Assembly: GCF_021917145.1 (NCBI RefSeq)
Contig: NC_061071.1
Span: 6,118,411-6,182,410 of the forward strand
Direction: 5' to 3'
DNA: 64,000 nt
DNA from: Hypomesus transpacificus
Taxonomy: Eukaryota > Chordata > Actinopteri > Osmeriformes > Osmeridae
Numbering within the stretch: position 1 is the first letter of the stretch; the number at the start of each line of letters is the position of its first letter. A program made the translations under genes and the position numbers. Below the pieces are notes generated by a model. It did no database searches. It was not told the origin of the DNA and saw nothing but the letters and a program-made list of their open reading frames with translations. Shown here in pieces: positions 48,570 to 60,406 of the stretch.

Positions 48570-49161
48570 CTCTGTACCAGTCCAGTCAGCCAGTCGTAGC
48601 TGGCCCTTAAACGACAAGCGTCAGGAGTCTCGGAACCACTAAATTAACCTAAATTACCGGAACAAAATCTTCCTAGTCCGACTCACAACTTCGGAAGTGA
48701 AGGAAAGTATGAGTTCTGGAGAGAAACGTGAACCAAGCCACCACAGACCCCCACCCTTATCGAACCCCCCCTGTTACGGAGTGAAGGGCCCTGCCCACAT
48801 GCGGCAGCCAGTCAAGGGCGCTCTGAAGGCGGAGAGGGGAACGCCCCCGTTGCCAATCTCCTCTGTATCGTCTAGCTATCTTCGTTTTCAGGATGTATTC
48901 CTGCCATCCAGTGGTCTATTGCGGTTACTACAAGGCTGTTATGTTACGTAACTTATTTTACAACACAGAAGAGATGTACACAGACAGCATCTGCAAACTG
49001 TAGGTGGCATTAAACTCTGTATAACTCGAGACAAGACAACTATCAACCCGGCAGAAAACTTGTTTCCCATCTCTTCCATTTTCATTCCATTTTCCCCCCT
49101 CTGCCCGTCCTCCTATTTTTATTTTTTCATTTCATTTTTTATGTCCCCCTTCCCCCTTAGC

Positions 49162-49388
<227 letters not shown>

Positions 49389-50009
49389 TCACCAGCCGAG
49401 GAGCCGTCCACCCATCTATCCATCCAATCAATCAATCTATCCGTCTTCTAATCTTAGTAGACTGTCACCGTAATTCTCAGACACAACATGCTCTTAAAGA
49501 TGACAGACTGCTACACACACACAGAGAAGCACACACTGGGACCTTAGATGTTGAACTGTGCCACCCCCTCCCCCCTCCCTCCTCCTTCTCTGAATGACCC
49601 GGCTAGGTTGGTCTTTGATGATAGAGCAGATAAATCTACCTGTTTCCCCCCTTTGTAACCAGATCCCGACACACAGTTAAATTGGTTCCCTGTTGGTAGG
49701 GCTGCTAGATCAGAGGTTGAGGAGGGACTCTGGGACTGGCCTGGATTACTGCTACACAACTGTCTGTGTGGGGAGAGAGTGTTGGGCGGAAGGGGAGGGG
49801 GGAGGTGAGAAAGGGGGCTGGAGTAGGAAGAAGAGTGAGACACCCTGTGTGTGTGTGTGTGCGTGTGTGTGTGTGTGTGTGTGCGTGTTTGTGAGTAGGG
49901 TGGCACCTTCAGCCTTAAACCTCTACATAACACTACGTGAGGAACTACAAGTAATATGCAAACTCTAGAGAAAAACTAGAAGGGTTTCAACTATAACTAT
50001 CTCAACCAG

Positions 50010-50299
50010 AGGAAGAACATGAACACTTACTGTATATACACTCCACCATAAAGGAAGAACATGAACAGATACTGTATATACACGCCACCATAGAGGAAGA
50101 ACATGAACACATACTGTATATACACTCCACCATAGAGGAACAACATGAACACATACTGTATATACACTCCACCATAGAGGAAGAACATGAACACATACTG
50201 TATATACACTCCACCGTAGAGGAACAACATGAACACATACTGTATATACACTCCACCATAGAGGAAGAACATGAACACATACTGTATCAGTACCATAGA
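50010..50299. repeat. 42-bp minisatellite, about 6.9 copies
   Basis: Unit beginning AGGAAGAACATGAACACATA and ending CTCCACCATAG, repeated with exact 42-base spacing. 42 is divisible by three, so all frames stay open and spurious open frames of up to 130 codons appear on the - strand. No coding evidence. Confidence 0.95.
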
Positions 50300-52006
50300 G
50301 AAAGAAGATAGAGTATGTCTTGACCCTCCCCAATAGATGAAGACATTCAACATTCATTCAAGCATTTTCCCATACTATATTGATATATATTCCTACATTT
50401 GATTAATCTGACATGCATGCGCTGGAACATATTGCTTAAACTGGAGCATGTCGAAACAGGAATTTGCCAGTGACCTGAGTGCCTTCAACCACATGTCTGT
50501 TCAGTGTCCACCAGGGGCAAGTGTAGGCCTGACCATTGTGTAACTTAACCAGTCCACACAATGTATTTGTAACATTCAGGAATCAATACCTTCTTAATCT
50601 ATCTGTACCTTATAAATGTCCCTCAATTTCATATAATATGTTATGAATGACAGGACCAGCAGGTGAATCTACTCCTGAAAAAAACGGCATATTTTGTACC
50701 ATGGTTCAACTTCAGCATTAATTTACAGGATAACAATTGTAGGAATAGAACGGATATGCTGCTCTTAATATCCTATCAGACACACTGTTGCCAGTCTTTT
50801 ACAAACATAGGTCTTCAGCAGTATGTTCAGCCGTAATCCGCCCCAAAACATATTGTTAAGAACATGTACACATGCCCAGACAGACAGACCTCATGAGCAA
50901 ACACAATAGCAAGCACAGACTCTACTGGCATTTCACAGGACACACACACACGTCATGGAGCTTCCATAACTCGGGTGCCTTTTCTATATATACCCTACCA
51001 GTGTTAACTGGGAGTCTTGCTGCTTGGGTGACACAGATGGCTTCCCTCTGGTCTGGTGTCATGTGAGTGGCTTGAAGAGTCTTATGTTTAAAATAACATT
51101 TGTACAACCATGACAGCCCAGATGGCTTAGACAGGCTGGGGGAGACCACTGCAGCGTACTCGCCAGTTCTTAACAAAAGTAATTATATTTTAGACGGTAA
51201 CTAAGCTTTTATAATATTTATACAATGATTGACGGATCAATTATAGGACATTCGAAGCTTCTTATTCGAGGTCATTCATTCTTTGTCTTGATTGCAAATT
51301 CTATCCACCTGGTGGCGCAAAACTCTGGCGTCTGTCCTTGACCAAACTGCTTCCTGTTTCAGAAACGTATATTCAGTCTCATTTTATGATTGTTTTATTT
51401 CGTTAAATACGCGTCTGAATTATCTACTGAATACGATGAATACGATTTGAATACGAAGTCTTAAGTAGAGTTTCATGTTGTAACCTTGCGTCACATTCGG
51501 CAGGGCGGGGCAGTGCGCCATATTTTATAACGAGGTCGTTTAAGGACATCACAGGGGTAAAAGAGTAATGTCTGAACTTTGGACTAGTCATTCAGTCAGT
51601 CGGATCATTTCCTAGAGAGCGGGTTGACCAGGGAACACAGACTACTGACAGTCGCCTACATTTTGTGAATTCTAAAATAGTCGTTGGGATGAAGCGACAT
51701 GTCGTATGACGTAGAAGATAGTTGACCTCATCAGCCTATGTCCTCTTATATCAGCCTACTTCCTCTTATATCATGACGTGATGTGACCTTACCTTTACAA
51801 TCCGCTGGGATCCTAATACATTTACACAATAAAGACATCTTAAGGAATTGAAATCCCCTTCATATGACCATACCTATTATGAACTCTTTGCCTGTCCATA
51901 TGTGTTGTAGTTTATTATGTGGTGTAACTACAGTCACTGCAGACAGGTAATTCACCCTACTTCCTGGACTGTTGCAAACACAAGGACACAAACAATAATT
52001 CACAAC

Positions 52007-52012
52007 TTTATT
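52007..52012 (-). terminator. Cytochrome c gene polyadenylation signal
   Basis: AATAAA on the - strand, 458 bases after the stop codon. Confidence 0.55.
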
Positions 52013-52469
52013 TCTCTCTTTTTTCAGATACCATAGCTACCATTTTTGTACATACCACTGCGGGTCCCAAAGCCAGTAGTGGAATAGGACCGGCTCCATC
52101 AGTAGTCAAATAAGTTAAACTCTCAACAGTTCCTGTTAAACCAGGGAATACAGTGTCCATTCTTCCAAGAAACAGACCTCAACCTTCAGTTACCACCACA
52201 ACCATCTTTTATCCCAGCTAACTGATCCAACATGGAGGATGCTGATCAATAGGACGGATGCAGCATCTCTGCTGAATCAGGGGTCCATTTTGAACATGTT
52301 ATGAGTTAGATGGTTGCCCCTACATGCCATGACTGGAGGAAGTCATTCTGGCCAATAAAGATTGATTATTGTTAATTACTGATGTACAGATTCTCAAGAA
52401 AGAAAAAAAAGAACAGCAAACGCAGTACTAAAATCACATTGAACTTAAATAATGAGTCATCAGGTGGTT

Positions 52470-52883
52470 TTATGACGTGGCAGATTTGAGGTAAGACACC
52501 AGGTCCTGCCGTTCACCCTTCTTCTTGATGCCAGCGAAGATCATCTTGGTTCCGGGAATGTATTTCTTGGGATTCTCCAGATACTCCAACAAGGTATCGG
52601 TCTCCCAGGTGATGCCTGTAGGACAGCACAGCGAGTCACGTTAAAGACATACGTTGTTTGTATGTTGGCTGGAAGTGGTCGTGGCTAGTCCATGGAGGGT
52701 TCAGGCTGGCCTACCTTTACTCTTGTTGGCGTCAGTGTACGAGTAGCCCTCAGCCTGGCCCGTCTTGCGCCCAAACAGCCCCCAAAGGTTGGGCCCCACT
52801 TTGTGTTTGCCCCCCTCCTCCACGGTGTGGCATTGAGCGCACTTCTGGACAAAAGCCTTCTTACCCTTTCCGATGTCTCCCAT
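52470..52883 (-). CDS. cycs: Cytochrome c
   Basis: Mobile haem protein of the mitochondrial intermembrane space, carrying electrons from complex III to IV; once released it activates Apaf-1. Two coding exons, 52883-52715 and 52615-52470, join in phase 1 (AAA G|GTAGGC; CTACAG|GC) and give 104 residues, the normal vertebrate length. The start [11 protein letters not shown] gives the usual N-terminal glycine after Met removal. The haem motif CAQCH is at 15-19, and the axial Met lies in [10 protein letters not shown]. The lysines of GKGKK and of the [11 protein letters not shown] loop, used for docking, are kept. It lies beside rbm45. Mammalian somatic CYCS is near HOXA, whereas (from memory) mouse testis Cyct is near Rbm45 and HoxD, so paralogue naming is uncertain. 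The intron position matches mammalian CYCS. Confidence 0.93.
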
Positions 52884-54002
52884 GATGACCTGACCAGGGA
52901 GAGGGAGGAGAAACACATATGTTCATTGTCTGTGTGTAAGAGAGGGCTGGGTGTATGTGAGTGTCAGTGCATGGGAGAGAGAGAGAGTTATGGTTTGAGG
53001 GTGTTGACTTCAAACTTGATGGAGCTACCACTGAAGGTCACCAAAGAGCTCACACAGTAGCTAGCTTGGACTATCTAGATCCTAGAGAGGATCCACTTGT
53101 CTAAACGAGTCAAGTTAGTAGTCTGACCCGACCAAAAGCCAATCTTGGATTATGGATGGTTTTAATTGGTTTCCACTACGAAGTAAATCAGTACCTGTTT
53201 TATGATTAAGCCTGTGATAAAACGCTGATGAGGTAGCCAGCTTGCTACGACTGTAATAAGCTTAGGAGCGTAGAGGTGTTGGGCGGTCAACTAGTTCTCC
53301 ATCTATACACTGATATCTGTGGAGCCGGCGCTATGATGGCGGGCTGGCTGGCATTCTCCAAGGGCAGACGAAACAATTACATACCCAACAGGCACATATG
53401 TTAACCATCTGACTGAAAGGCAATGCCCACCTATTCAACAAACAGGTTAGTGAGATGTAGAGCGGGAAAGGCATCTATAAGGTCTAGGTTAACCAGCTAG
53501 TTCTGACTATACCATATAGCCTACTGTCACGACTGTCACACCGATGCTGACTGCATCGTTAACTGATCAAGCCAGCTACAAGCCATCGTAAAAATTGCAT
53601 GTAGTCTGTCAAATTAAGATACATTTCGACAACATGAGTGACACAAGAAGTCAGGGAAGAGCATGAACGAGCACCTCTGTCATATCCTATGTAACAATAG
53701 CATAAGCTAACAATAGCATAGCTATAGCTACCGTAGAGAAGCTTTATGCAATCCACTATTCTTCAAAGGACACACGATACTGTTACCCAGCTAACGCTCT
53801 CCCATTCACAGAAACAACCCTACTGGCAATATAGGCTAGACTCTTAAATCACAATAGAGAAAATATTATCTACCTTTGATTACAGTCTGATTGCTTAAAA
53901 TTCCGCGAGACAGGGACAGTTATCCTTCAGCTGCTATCACCGGCCTGTAGATCAGTTCTGCGGTCGGAGAGAAGGTCACATCACTTTAGAGGCACCGGCA
54001 TT

Positions 54003-54010
54003 TGACGTCA
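54003..54010. promoter_or_regulatory. CRE in the cytochrome c promoter
   Basis: Perfect palindromic TGACGTCA about 130 bases upstream of the presumed first exon's donor, in a GC-richer stretch. Mammalian somatic cytochrome c promoters are known to use CREB sites together with NRF-1, so position and gene fit. No clear NRF-1 site was found. Confidence 0.55.
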
Positions 54011-55002
54011 CTGCCTAGGCGTTACCCAATCATGTGCAGTCTTTCGCCGAATCTCGAATTGGTCTTGTCTCCACATTCCGCATCCTCTTCATGCCGATGC
54101 ACCTGCCAACCCTTTTAAGGACATCATCTAATGATTAAATCACCAAGCCACAAACTATTTGTGTGAATATACATGTGGAGCACAAAGAAGAATAGTTTGT
54201 TATTTTTCCAACCGGTGGTTTGACTTGCTGACACGTCTTATTGCCAACGAAAGTGCTCTTATGACACCTAATTACAGCCTGACAAGATTGATTATTTAGG
54301 AACAATTGTCTGAAAGTTAAGAAGAGCCTAATGACATGCCTAGGCGAGTCATAGCCTACCAAGGGGGTTTGGATAACATTGCAGTTTAGCTGAGAACACA
54401 CTGTACTCTGTGCCTGTTACAGAAACTTGTTCTTAAAGCAATTATTAGTAGGGCGGGTGTAATATATATATTTGTTTTTAACACAACCGCCTGTCAAGAT
54501 CACCTGCCAGCATCTGACGTCATCCTACACCAGTCTGACATAAGTCAGCTTACGTAGCCTGCCTATGGAACCTCTGTACGGCTAGAATGTAACGCCAGTG
54601 TTCCCCGCCTATTGAATATTACGATATTTATCATCATGTGGGCACGATCATACTTAACAACCCTCGGCAATCCCCCCCCCCCCCCCATAGTGGTTAGGTA
54701 AATGATGTTATAACAAGCCTCGTTACAAGGGAACTATATCGCACATCATGTAACTGGGTTTTAGTGGGCGGTATCAACGCCACATTATGTCCAGATACTT
54801 GCAGTCCAGTGTTTCATAATCCCGCGATCACCATCGTCATCACAATGACACTCTCGCCATACATTGACCATTAGCTGAAAAAGTGAATTAGCGATTGACA
54901 ACCTGAAACTGAGGTGAACTCACCTCACGTGGCTCACCTTGCGCGAATCTTCCGTGTACCGCTGGGCAATTCATGTTTACACTACAGCCAAGTTAAAACA
55001 TT

Positions 55003-55043
55003 TACATGTATTCATTTAGCGGACGCTTTTATCCAAAGCGAAT
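55003..55043 (+). repeat. Fish SINE-tail motif
   Basis: ATTCATTTAGCGGACGCTTT followed by TATCCAAAGCGA is the conserved 3' motif found at the end of many teleost tRNA-derived SINEs, here without a recognisable tRNA head. It is close to canonical and so probably younger than the other fragments. Confidence 0.6.
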
Positions 55044-55524
55044 TCCAAGAGAGATTTTTTTTTAACAAAAAGTGCATATAGGCCTAGGTCAATTATCATT
55101 AACAACAGATAAAACGACATCATAGCTCTTTTCGTATGTATTTTATATCACCTTAATGTGCTGCCTTTGGGTCACATGACCCAAAGGTTCATAACGAACT
55201 ATCATTGTGTTTACCCAATTTTACCCAATACAAAATCAAATACAAATTATGTTCTTTTAACCTTCGCAATGTGGGGGGTCTGAGACAGGTTAAAAGAAAA
55301 TGTTTCACTTTGTTTTTGTATGCGCTAAAGTTGTTAAAGCAATACGATGGTGGGTCACAATGACTGATGGATCAGAAAGACCCGAAGATAACACAAGGGT
55401 TGATTACTAGGTTCATGTATAGTCCTATGTTTGGGGTGTGTTATGGTACGTAAAAACTGACGACGGTTGTGTGAAGGGGGATAAACATCAATGACCTGGC
55501 AACCCACATAGCTACTTCACAAAA

Positions 55525-58178
55525 ATGGACGACTACTCCAGCAAACAGCCTCAAGCAGAAAACCTCGACGATCCTCCAAATAGCCGACTCTTTCTCGTAA
55601 CTAGTCGGTCTGTCTCAGAGGATGTTATACGTGATCACTTCTCTGTCTTCGGTGATATACAGGGGATATGGGTAGTGAAAGACAAGCAAACTAAAGAATC
55701 AAAGGGGGTCTCCTACGTAAAATTTGCCAAATCGTCGCAGGCATGCGCGGCCATGGAGGATATGCACGGGAAAACGCTACAGGAAGGAACAAAACCAATC
55801 AAGGTTCGCCACCTTCTAATAAATGCTTCGTTTCGTATTGTGTCTGGCTAATTAACTTCCTACTACAGCGTAACTAGTTCCTCTGTGCATGCTGCGCACG
55901 ACTTAGCACTGTGGCTAACTACCTATAGCTAACGAGTGTCTTCTCTTTCAGGTGTTCATTGCTCAGTCCCGGTCATCAGGGCGCCACCGAGACGTAGAAG
56001 ATGAGGAGCTCACGAGGATCTTCGTGATGATCCCCAAGACTTTCTCCGAGGAGGACCTTAAGGACACGTTCAAGGTAGCTACTGGTACCAAAACCAGATA
56101 CATTGAGTAGCGAAGCAGATATGTCAACCCTGTGTTGGCACTGTTATTCATTATCATACTTTTTATTTTATGTCTTATTTCTGGACCTGGTTGTTGCTTT
56201 TGGACTTCACAGGAAATCATGTCATGTCTGTATTGGTATGTTTTCCCCATGCATAGTCTTTTGTCCTTCGTAGGTAACCCTAACTCTAGTACACAGGGGT
56301 TGTCCAGACATTGCAGCATATTGCCAAACTAGTTGGCACTTTTGTTCTCCTACCTGCAGGATTATGGAGACATTGAATACTGTGTCATCATTAAAAACAA
56401 GAGCACGGGCGAGAGTAAGGGGTTGGGCTATGTTCGCTACCACAAGCCCTCACAGGCCGCCATAGCCATAGAGAACTGTGACCGAGGTAAGGGACTTTCT
56501 CTCACATGCACACAACCTCATAAAAAATGGATACAGTCATTTATGGTGCAGCCTACAGTCATACAGTAGTGTTTCTGACCCAGCCTACAGTCATACAGTA
56601 GTGTTTCTGGCCCAGCCTACTGTCATACAGTAGTGTTTCTGGCCCAGCCTACAGTCATACAGTAGTGTTTCAGGCCCAGCCTACTGTCATACAGTAGTGT
56701 TTCTGGCCCAGCCTACAGTCATACAGTAGTGTTTCTGGCCCAGCCTACTGTCATACAGTAGTGTTTCTGGCCCAGCCTACAGTCATACAGTAGTGTTTCT
56801 GGCCCAGCCTACAGAGCGATCCTGGCCGAGCCTCGCAGCAGAACCTCAGGGCCGGAGGTTGACTACAGCAGCGGCTCAAGATCTGACCACATGACCAGCG
56901 GAGACCTGACCATGAACACATACCCCTTTGCTTCCTGTAAGTGTATCACACACACACACACACACACATACTCAAAGAGGATGCATCAGGGCCTGCATGT
57001 GTGTGTGTGTTCCTTCCCAGCTGACCCTGGCAGCTACGGAGGTGACTACAGGAGCAGTGACATCATCACACGTTGCCTGATGGTGTCGTCCAGGGCGGCG
57101 CTGACTCAGGAGCAGATCTACGGCCTGTTTGATCTGATCCCTGGGATGGACTACTGTGAGCTGCAGAGAGACACCTATGGACTCAGCAAAGGTAGATCAC
57201 ACCCTTTAACAAGTAAACACACACACACATACTAGCCCCCATACTAAAAATGTCATACTGTCATATGACCCCTCCAGGCCACGCCGTGATTCGCTACAAC
57301 AACTTGGGCTCGGCTGTGTACGCCAAGGAGAAGCTCAACGGATTCGAGTACCCCCCCGGCAATCGTCTGGGAGTCACACACATTGACGACGGAGAGGACA
57401 GGACCAGGTAGCCTTGGAAACCCCAGATACACCCGCTCACAGATGAGCTGCAGTCACCTTTTTTTTCATCCCAGCCAACCCATGCTCTTGTCTTTCTTCC
57501 TTTCTCTCACCCTCCCTCTGTCCTCTCCTTCAGTCCAGTGGGGAAGATGGCCATGCAGTTCGTGGCGGCCCAGATGATGTCGTCCGTGTGGAACAACCCC
57601 AGCAGCCAGCAGCTGAAGAGTGGCTCTGTAAGACCGGCACAGCCTGCCAGATGAGGGAGGGAGGGATGGTCTTTCCAGCATGGTCTCTAGTCATGTGACC
57701 ACCCTGCGTGTTTGTGTGTCCGTGTCCCAGAGTTACCAACCATGCCCGGCGCCGCGCGTGCAGACGGACGTTACGCTGCCGTCCCTCAAGAAGCTGGCGC
57801 CCTCCGACAGCCGGGTCAAGGAGCGCCTCTTCGTGGTGTTTAGCCCCGCCCCTCTGCCCGTGGATGTGCTGGAGGATGTCTTCTGGTAACCAGGGCAACC
57901 ACTCTTCTCGTTCTTTCTCTCGGGGGGGCCCCCCCGTTTCCCTTGTTCTGGAAATAACAGATCCTGTATCTGTGTGTGTGTGTAGCCGGTTTGGCTCCCT
58001 AGTGGAGGTGCACCTGGTGCCGGGGAGGAAGGTGGGCTACATGAAGTATGCTGAGAAACAGAGCGCGGACGACGCCATGGCGATGCTGCACGGGCGCGTT
58101 GTGAACGGCGTGAGGATGAAGGTGATGCTGGCGGACCCGCCCAGGGAAGAGTCCCACAAGCGCCCCCGCACCTACTAG
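55525..58178 (+). CDS. rbm45: RNA-binding protein 45
   Basis: Four-RRM RNA-binding protein of nucleus and cytoplasm, linked in mammals to neural development and stress granules. Nine coding exons: 55525-55803, 55952-56074, 56360-56486, 56808-56936, 57021-57191, 57278-57407, 57534-57627, 57731-57885, 57986-58178. Phases agree and give 466 residues (human about 475). RRM1 (about 26-108) has RLFLVTSR and [12 protein letters not shown]2 (about 118-195) has RIFVMIP and [15 protein letters not shown]; a weaker RRM3 follows ([23 protein letters not shown]); RRM4 near the C terminus has [20 protein letters not shown] and VGYMKYA. The end [10 protein letters not shown] is the conserved C-terminal nuclear signal. 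The exon-1 donor AAG|GTTCGC is weak but is supported by the protein junction PIK|VFIAQS. Intron 3 is almost wholly a 32-bp minisatellite. Confidence 0.95.
56549..56814 (+). repeat. 32-bp minisatellite made of splice-acceptor copies in rbm45 intron 3
   Basis: Eight full units with exact 32-base spacing (CAG at 56549, 56581, 56613 ... 56773, 56805). Each unit contains TTTCTGGCCCAG followed by CCTACAG or CCTACTG, which is the true acceptor (AG at 56806-56807) and the first seven bases of exon 4. The ninth CAG is the acceptor used by the protein-supported model. Confidence 0.93.
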
Positions 58179-58404
58179 TCCAGCCGTGAGTACTCTTCTG
58201 CATGTGTGGGTGGTTGGAGGGTGTGTATCGGTGTGGAGGGTATGTTTTTGTGGTTGGAGGTTGTGTGTGTGTGTGGCAAGTCCCTCTTTATGGTCTTTAC
58301 CTGCGTTGAAGCTCACATGAACTATTGGACCTGTGTGGTGAGTTCATGTCTGCAGGATGACTCGTCAAACTGCACTACCTCCCACTAGTCTAGCGGCAGC
58401 GGGC

Positions 58405-58540
58405 TAACAGTTAGCTGCTCTACCCCACTTTAGCCTAGCTGAAAGGCTAACTGTTAGCTGCTCTACCCCACTTTAGCCTAGCTGAAAGGCTAACTGTTAG
58501 CTGCTCTACCTCACTTTAGCCTAGCTGAAAGGCTAACTGT
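58405..58540 (+). repeat. 43-bp tandem repeat in the rbm45 3' region, about 3 copies
   Basis: Unit TAACTGTTAGCTGCTCTACC ... ACTTTAGCCTAGCTGAAAGGC repeated about three times downstream of the stop codon. The unit joins GGC|TAACTGTTAGC, which is nearly self-complementary, so the transcript could fold. It may lie in an intron or in the 3' UTR. Confidence 0.85.
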
Positions 58541-58903
58541 TACCGTCTGTATCCTGACCTATTCCAGCCTGCAGGCTAAATCCATCAGGACACGGTTGAG
58601 CTTTTTCCACAGCTGTCCTGTTTTTGTTTCTACAGAGACGGTCACATGACCAAGGACGGACATGACTGGACAGACACGCTGACTGGACACGACCACAAAC
58701 ACACGACCGTACCACGACCACTGGACCGACCCAACTTCGACCCGACCCTGACTGCTGTACCTCTGTGTCTCTAACCTCTAACCGTCTCCTAGCCTCCCCT
58801 AATCCTGGAGGATGTCTGTATTGTCGGAGGTACAACATTATTTGTTATTAGAGGGGGTTCATTGGAAGCTGGAATGGTGGTTGTGTGTATATTTGAGTTG
58901 CCT

Positions 58904-58909
58904 AATAAA
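58904..58909 (+). terminator. rbm45 polyadenylation signal
   Basis: AATAAA 726 bases after the rbm45 stop codon, on the coding strand. Confidence 0.6.
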
Positions 58910-59906
58910 ACTTCTGAGTTGGACAGTCGTTCGTTTTTTCTAAATCATTTGTACACACATCTTTGGATGTGAATAAAATGAAGGAATCATCTTTCAATTT
59001 GCCATATCCTACCACCAATCAGCGTAAAAGGACAGCGCTTCATTTCAAGTGTGTTCCTGTATGTGTTAGTGTTGAGTGAAGATCTACCTGTCTTGAATCT
59101 AAGCCCCATAAACACTATCACCCCAGCCTGTAATCCTAATCCCTCGCTCCTGCTGTTAGCCCGGGGAGACCCCGACAGCACCTCAGCTCCACCTGTGAAG
59201 GAGATGCTGCAGTTGGCTACTGTGTGCCTCCTGTGTCCTACACCTGTCCTTGTTTAGGTTTTGGACAAGTCTTTTCTTTCCATGTAGTGTTTGTGTGTTT
59301 TGAATGGAAACTTGCCACATCAGCGAGGTGAAGGGTTAAAATCAGGGTTATGACCTTATCTCAGTATAGCCTGATGTCACGAGCCATGTGACCTAGGTCA
59401 AAGTAGATCCGCAAGGTAGGAGGGTTGGGATTAAACCCTGATGCCCCCCCACACACACTGCAGGGGATATATGTGAATGTAACCAAGCTTGGGTAACTAA
59501 AGGCTATATATAAGTATATAAAACGGGCACTTGACCTTGGTGGGTGAACTATAGCACGTGTGCTCCGTTTACTCAGTCACGTCCTGTTCCACTTTATCCA
59601 GAGTGGTCCGACGTTGGTATTTACAACAGCGTGTTTGTGACCTCTGCCAGTCTTTAGGAATGTAGAGGAGGAGTTAGGACAAGTTGAACAGGGACACACT
59701 GTATAAGATTGGCGGGTGCGTGCGTGTCCATGCAGCTCCACAGACACTTGCCCGTGTGTGTTGAGTATGTAAACATGGCTGTGACCTTGCCTCTTTCCAT
59801 CCATTTTAGGAAAAATCCTACAGGTTAACAGTACTGGTTCTAACTGTACTGTACAGACCTGGGCTTGGTAGACCAGGGATGGGACGAGAGACAAGAGGAT
59901 GATGAT

Positions 59907-60100
59907 TTACATTTAGCAGAAGCTCTCATCCAGAGTGACTTACAGTAAATACAGTAAATACAGGGACATTCTCCCTGAGGCAAGTAGGGTGAAGTGCCTT
60001 GCCCAAGGACACAACGCCATTTGGCACGGCCGGGAATCGAACCAACAACCTTCTGATCAATAGCCCGACTCCCTAACCGCTCAGCCATCTGACCCCCACC
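59907..60100 (-). mobile_element. tRNA-derived SINE
   Basis: Read on the - strand, the head has an RNA polymerase III A box TGGCTGAGCGG (about 60077-60087) and B box GGTTCGATTCC (about 60033-60043), as in a Ser/Leu-type tRNA. A body follows (GGCAAGGCACTTCACCCTAC on the - strand), and the element ends in the conserved motif whose + strand form is TTTAGCAGAAGCTCTCATCC AGAGTGACTTACA. The length of about 194 bases and intact boxes suggest a fairly complete copy. Target duplications were not resolved. Confidence 0.8.
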
Positions 60101-60315
60101 ACTTTTCCCAGAAGAGGTGGAGAGAGAGAGAGGAGATTCCTGTTGGAACCAGGAGGAGAGGTGGAAGCGTTCCTGCGGGTGAGCAAGCACCTCCTCTGCA
60201 GTCCTGTCCTCACATGCCCCCTGTAAGCCCCCTCCTCCCTCTCCCTCCCTCCCTGCTGGGCGTTCCAGCATGTTCCTTCCAGATCCGTGTCGCCTGGCTG
60301 TGTGGAATGACAACG

Positions 60316-60329
60316 CTGCCATCTAGTGG
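60316..60329 (-). promoter_or_regulatory. CTCF consensus motif
   Basis: Reads CCACTAGATGGCAG on the - strand, a full match to CCASYAGRKGGCRS, between the converging rbm45 and itgav genes. Occupancy unknown. Confidence 0.45.
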
Positions 60330-60400
60330 CTCTAGTTCTGAAGTGTCAGTCTGCCACTCTACCACACACACACACACACATACAGGATGTGAGACTTGAC

Positions 60401-60406
60401 TTTATT
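60401..60406 (-). terminator. itgav polyadenylation signal
   Basis: AATAAA on the - strand, 612 bases after the itgav stop codon. Confidence 0.55.

Larger units (their letters stand above)
52884..55524. other. Cytochrome c 5' intron/promoter and rbm45 upstream region
   Basis: A likely non-coding first exon of the cytochrome c gene ends with the - strand donor AAAG|GTAGAT near 53873; the CRE at 54003-54010 lies just upstream of it. The remainder to 55524 is non-coding: a 15-base poly(C) tract at 54672-54686 and a SINE-tail fragment at 55003-55043. Confidence 0.5.
58910..60400. other. rbm45-itgav intergenic DNA (tail to tail)
   Basis: The two genes converge here. Non-coding except for a full SINE at 59907-60100 and a CTCF consensus at 60316-60329. 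Confidence 0.6.

Noticed and set aside
48570-48617. N-terminal extension of Nrf2 (SFKGQLRLADWTGTE)
   Set aside because: The frame opens with TTG, not ATG; the ATG at 48567-48569 has good context and matches the short first exon of the family.
50002-50357. - strand frames of VHVLPLWWSVYTVC type
   Set aside because: Artefact of the 42-bp minisatellite.
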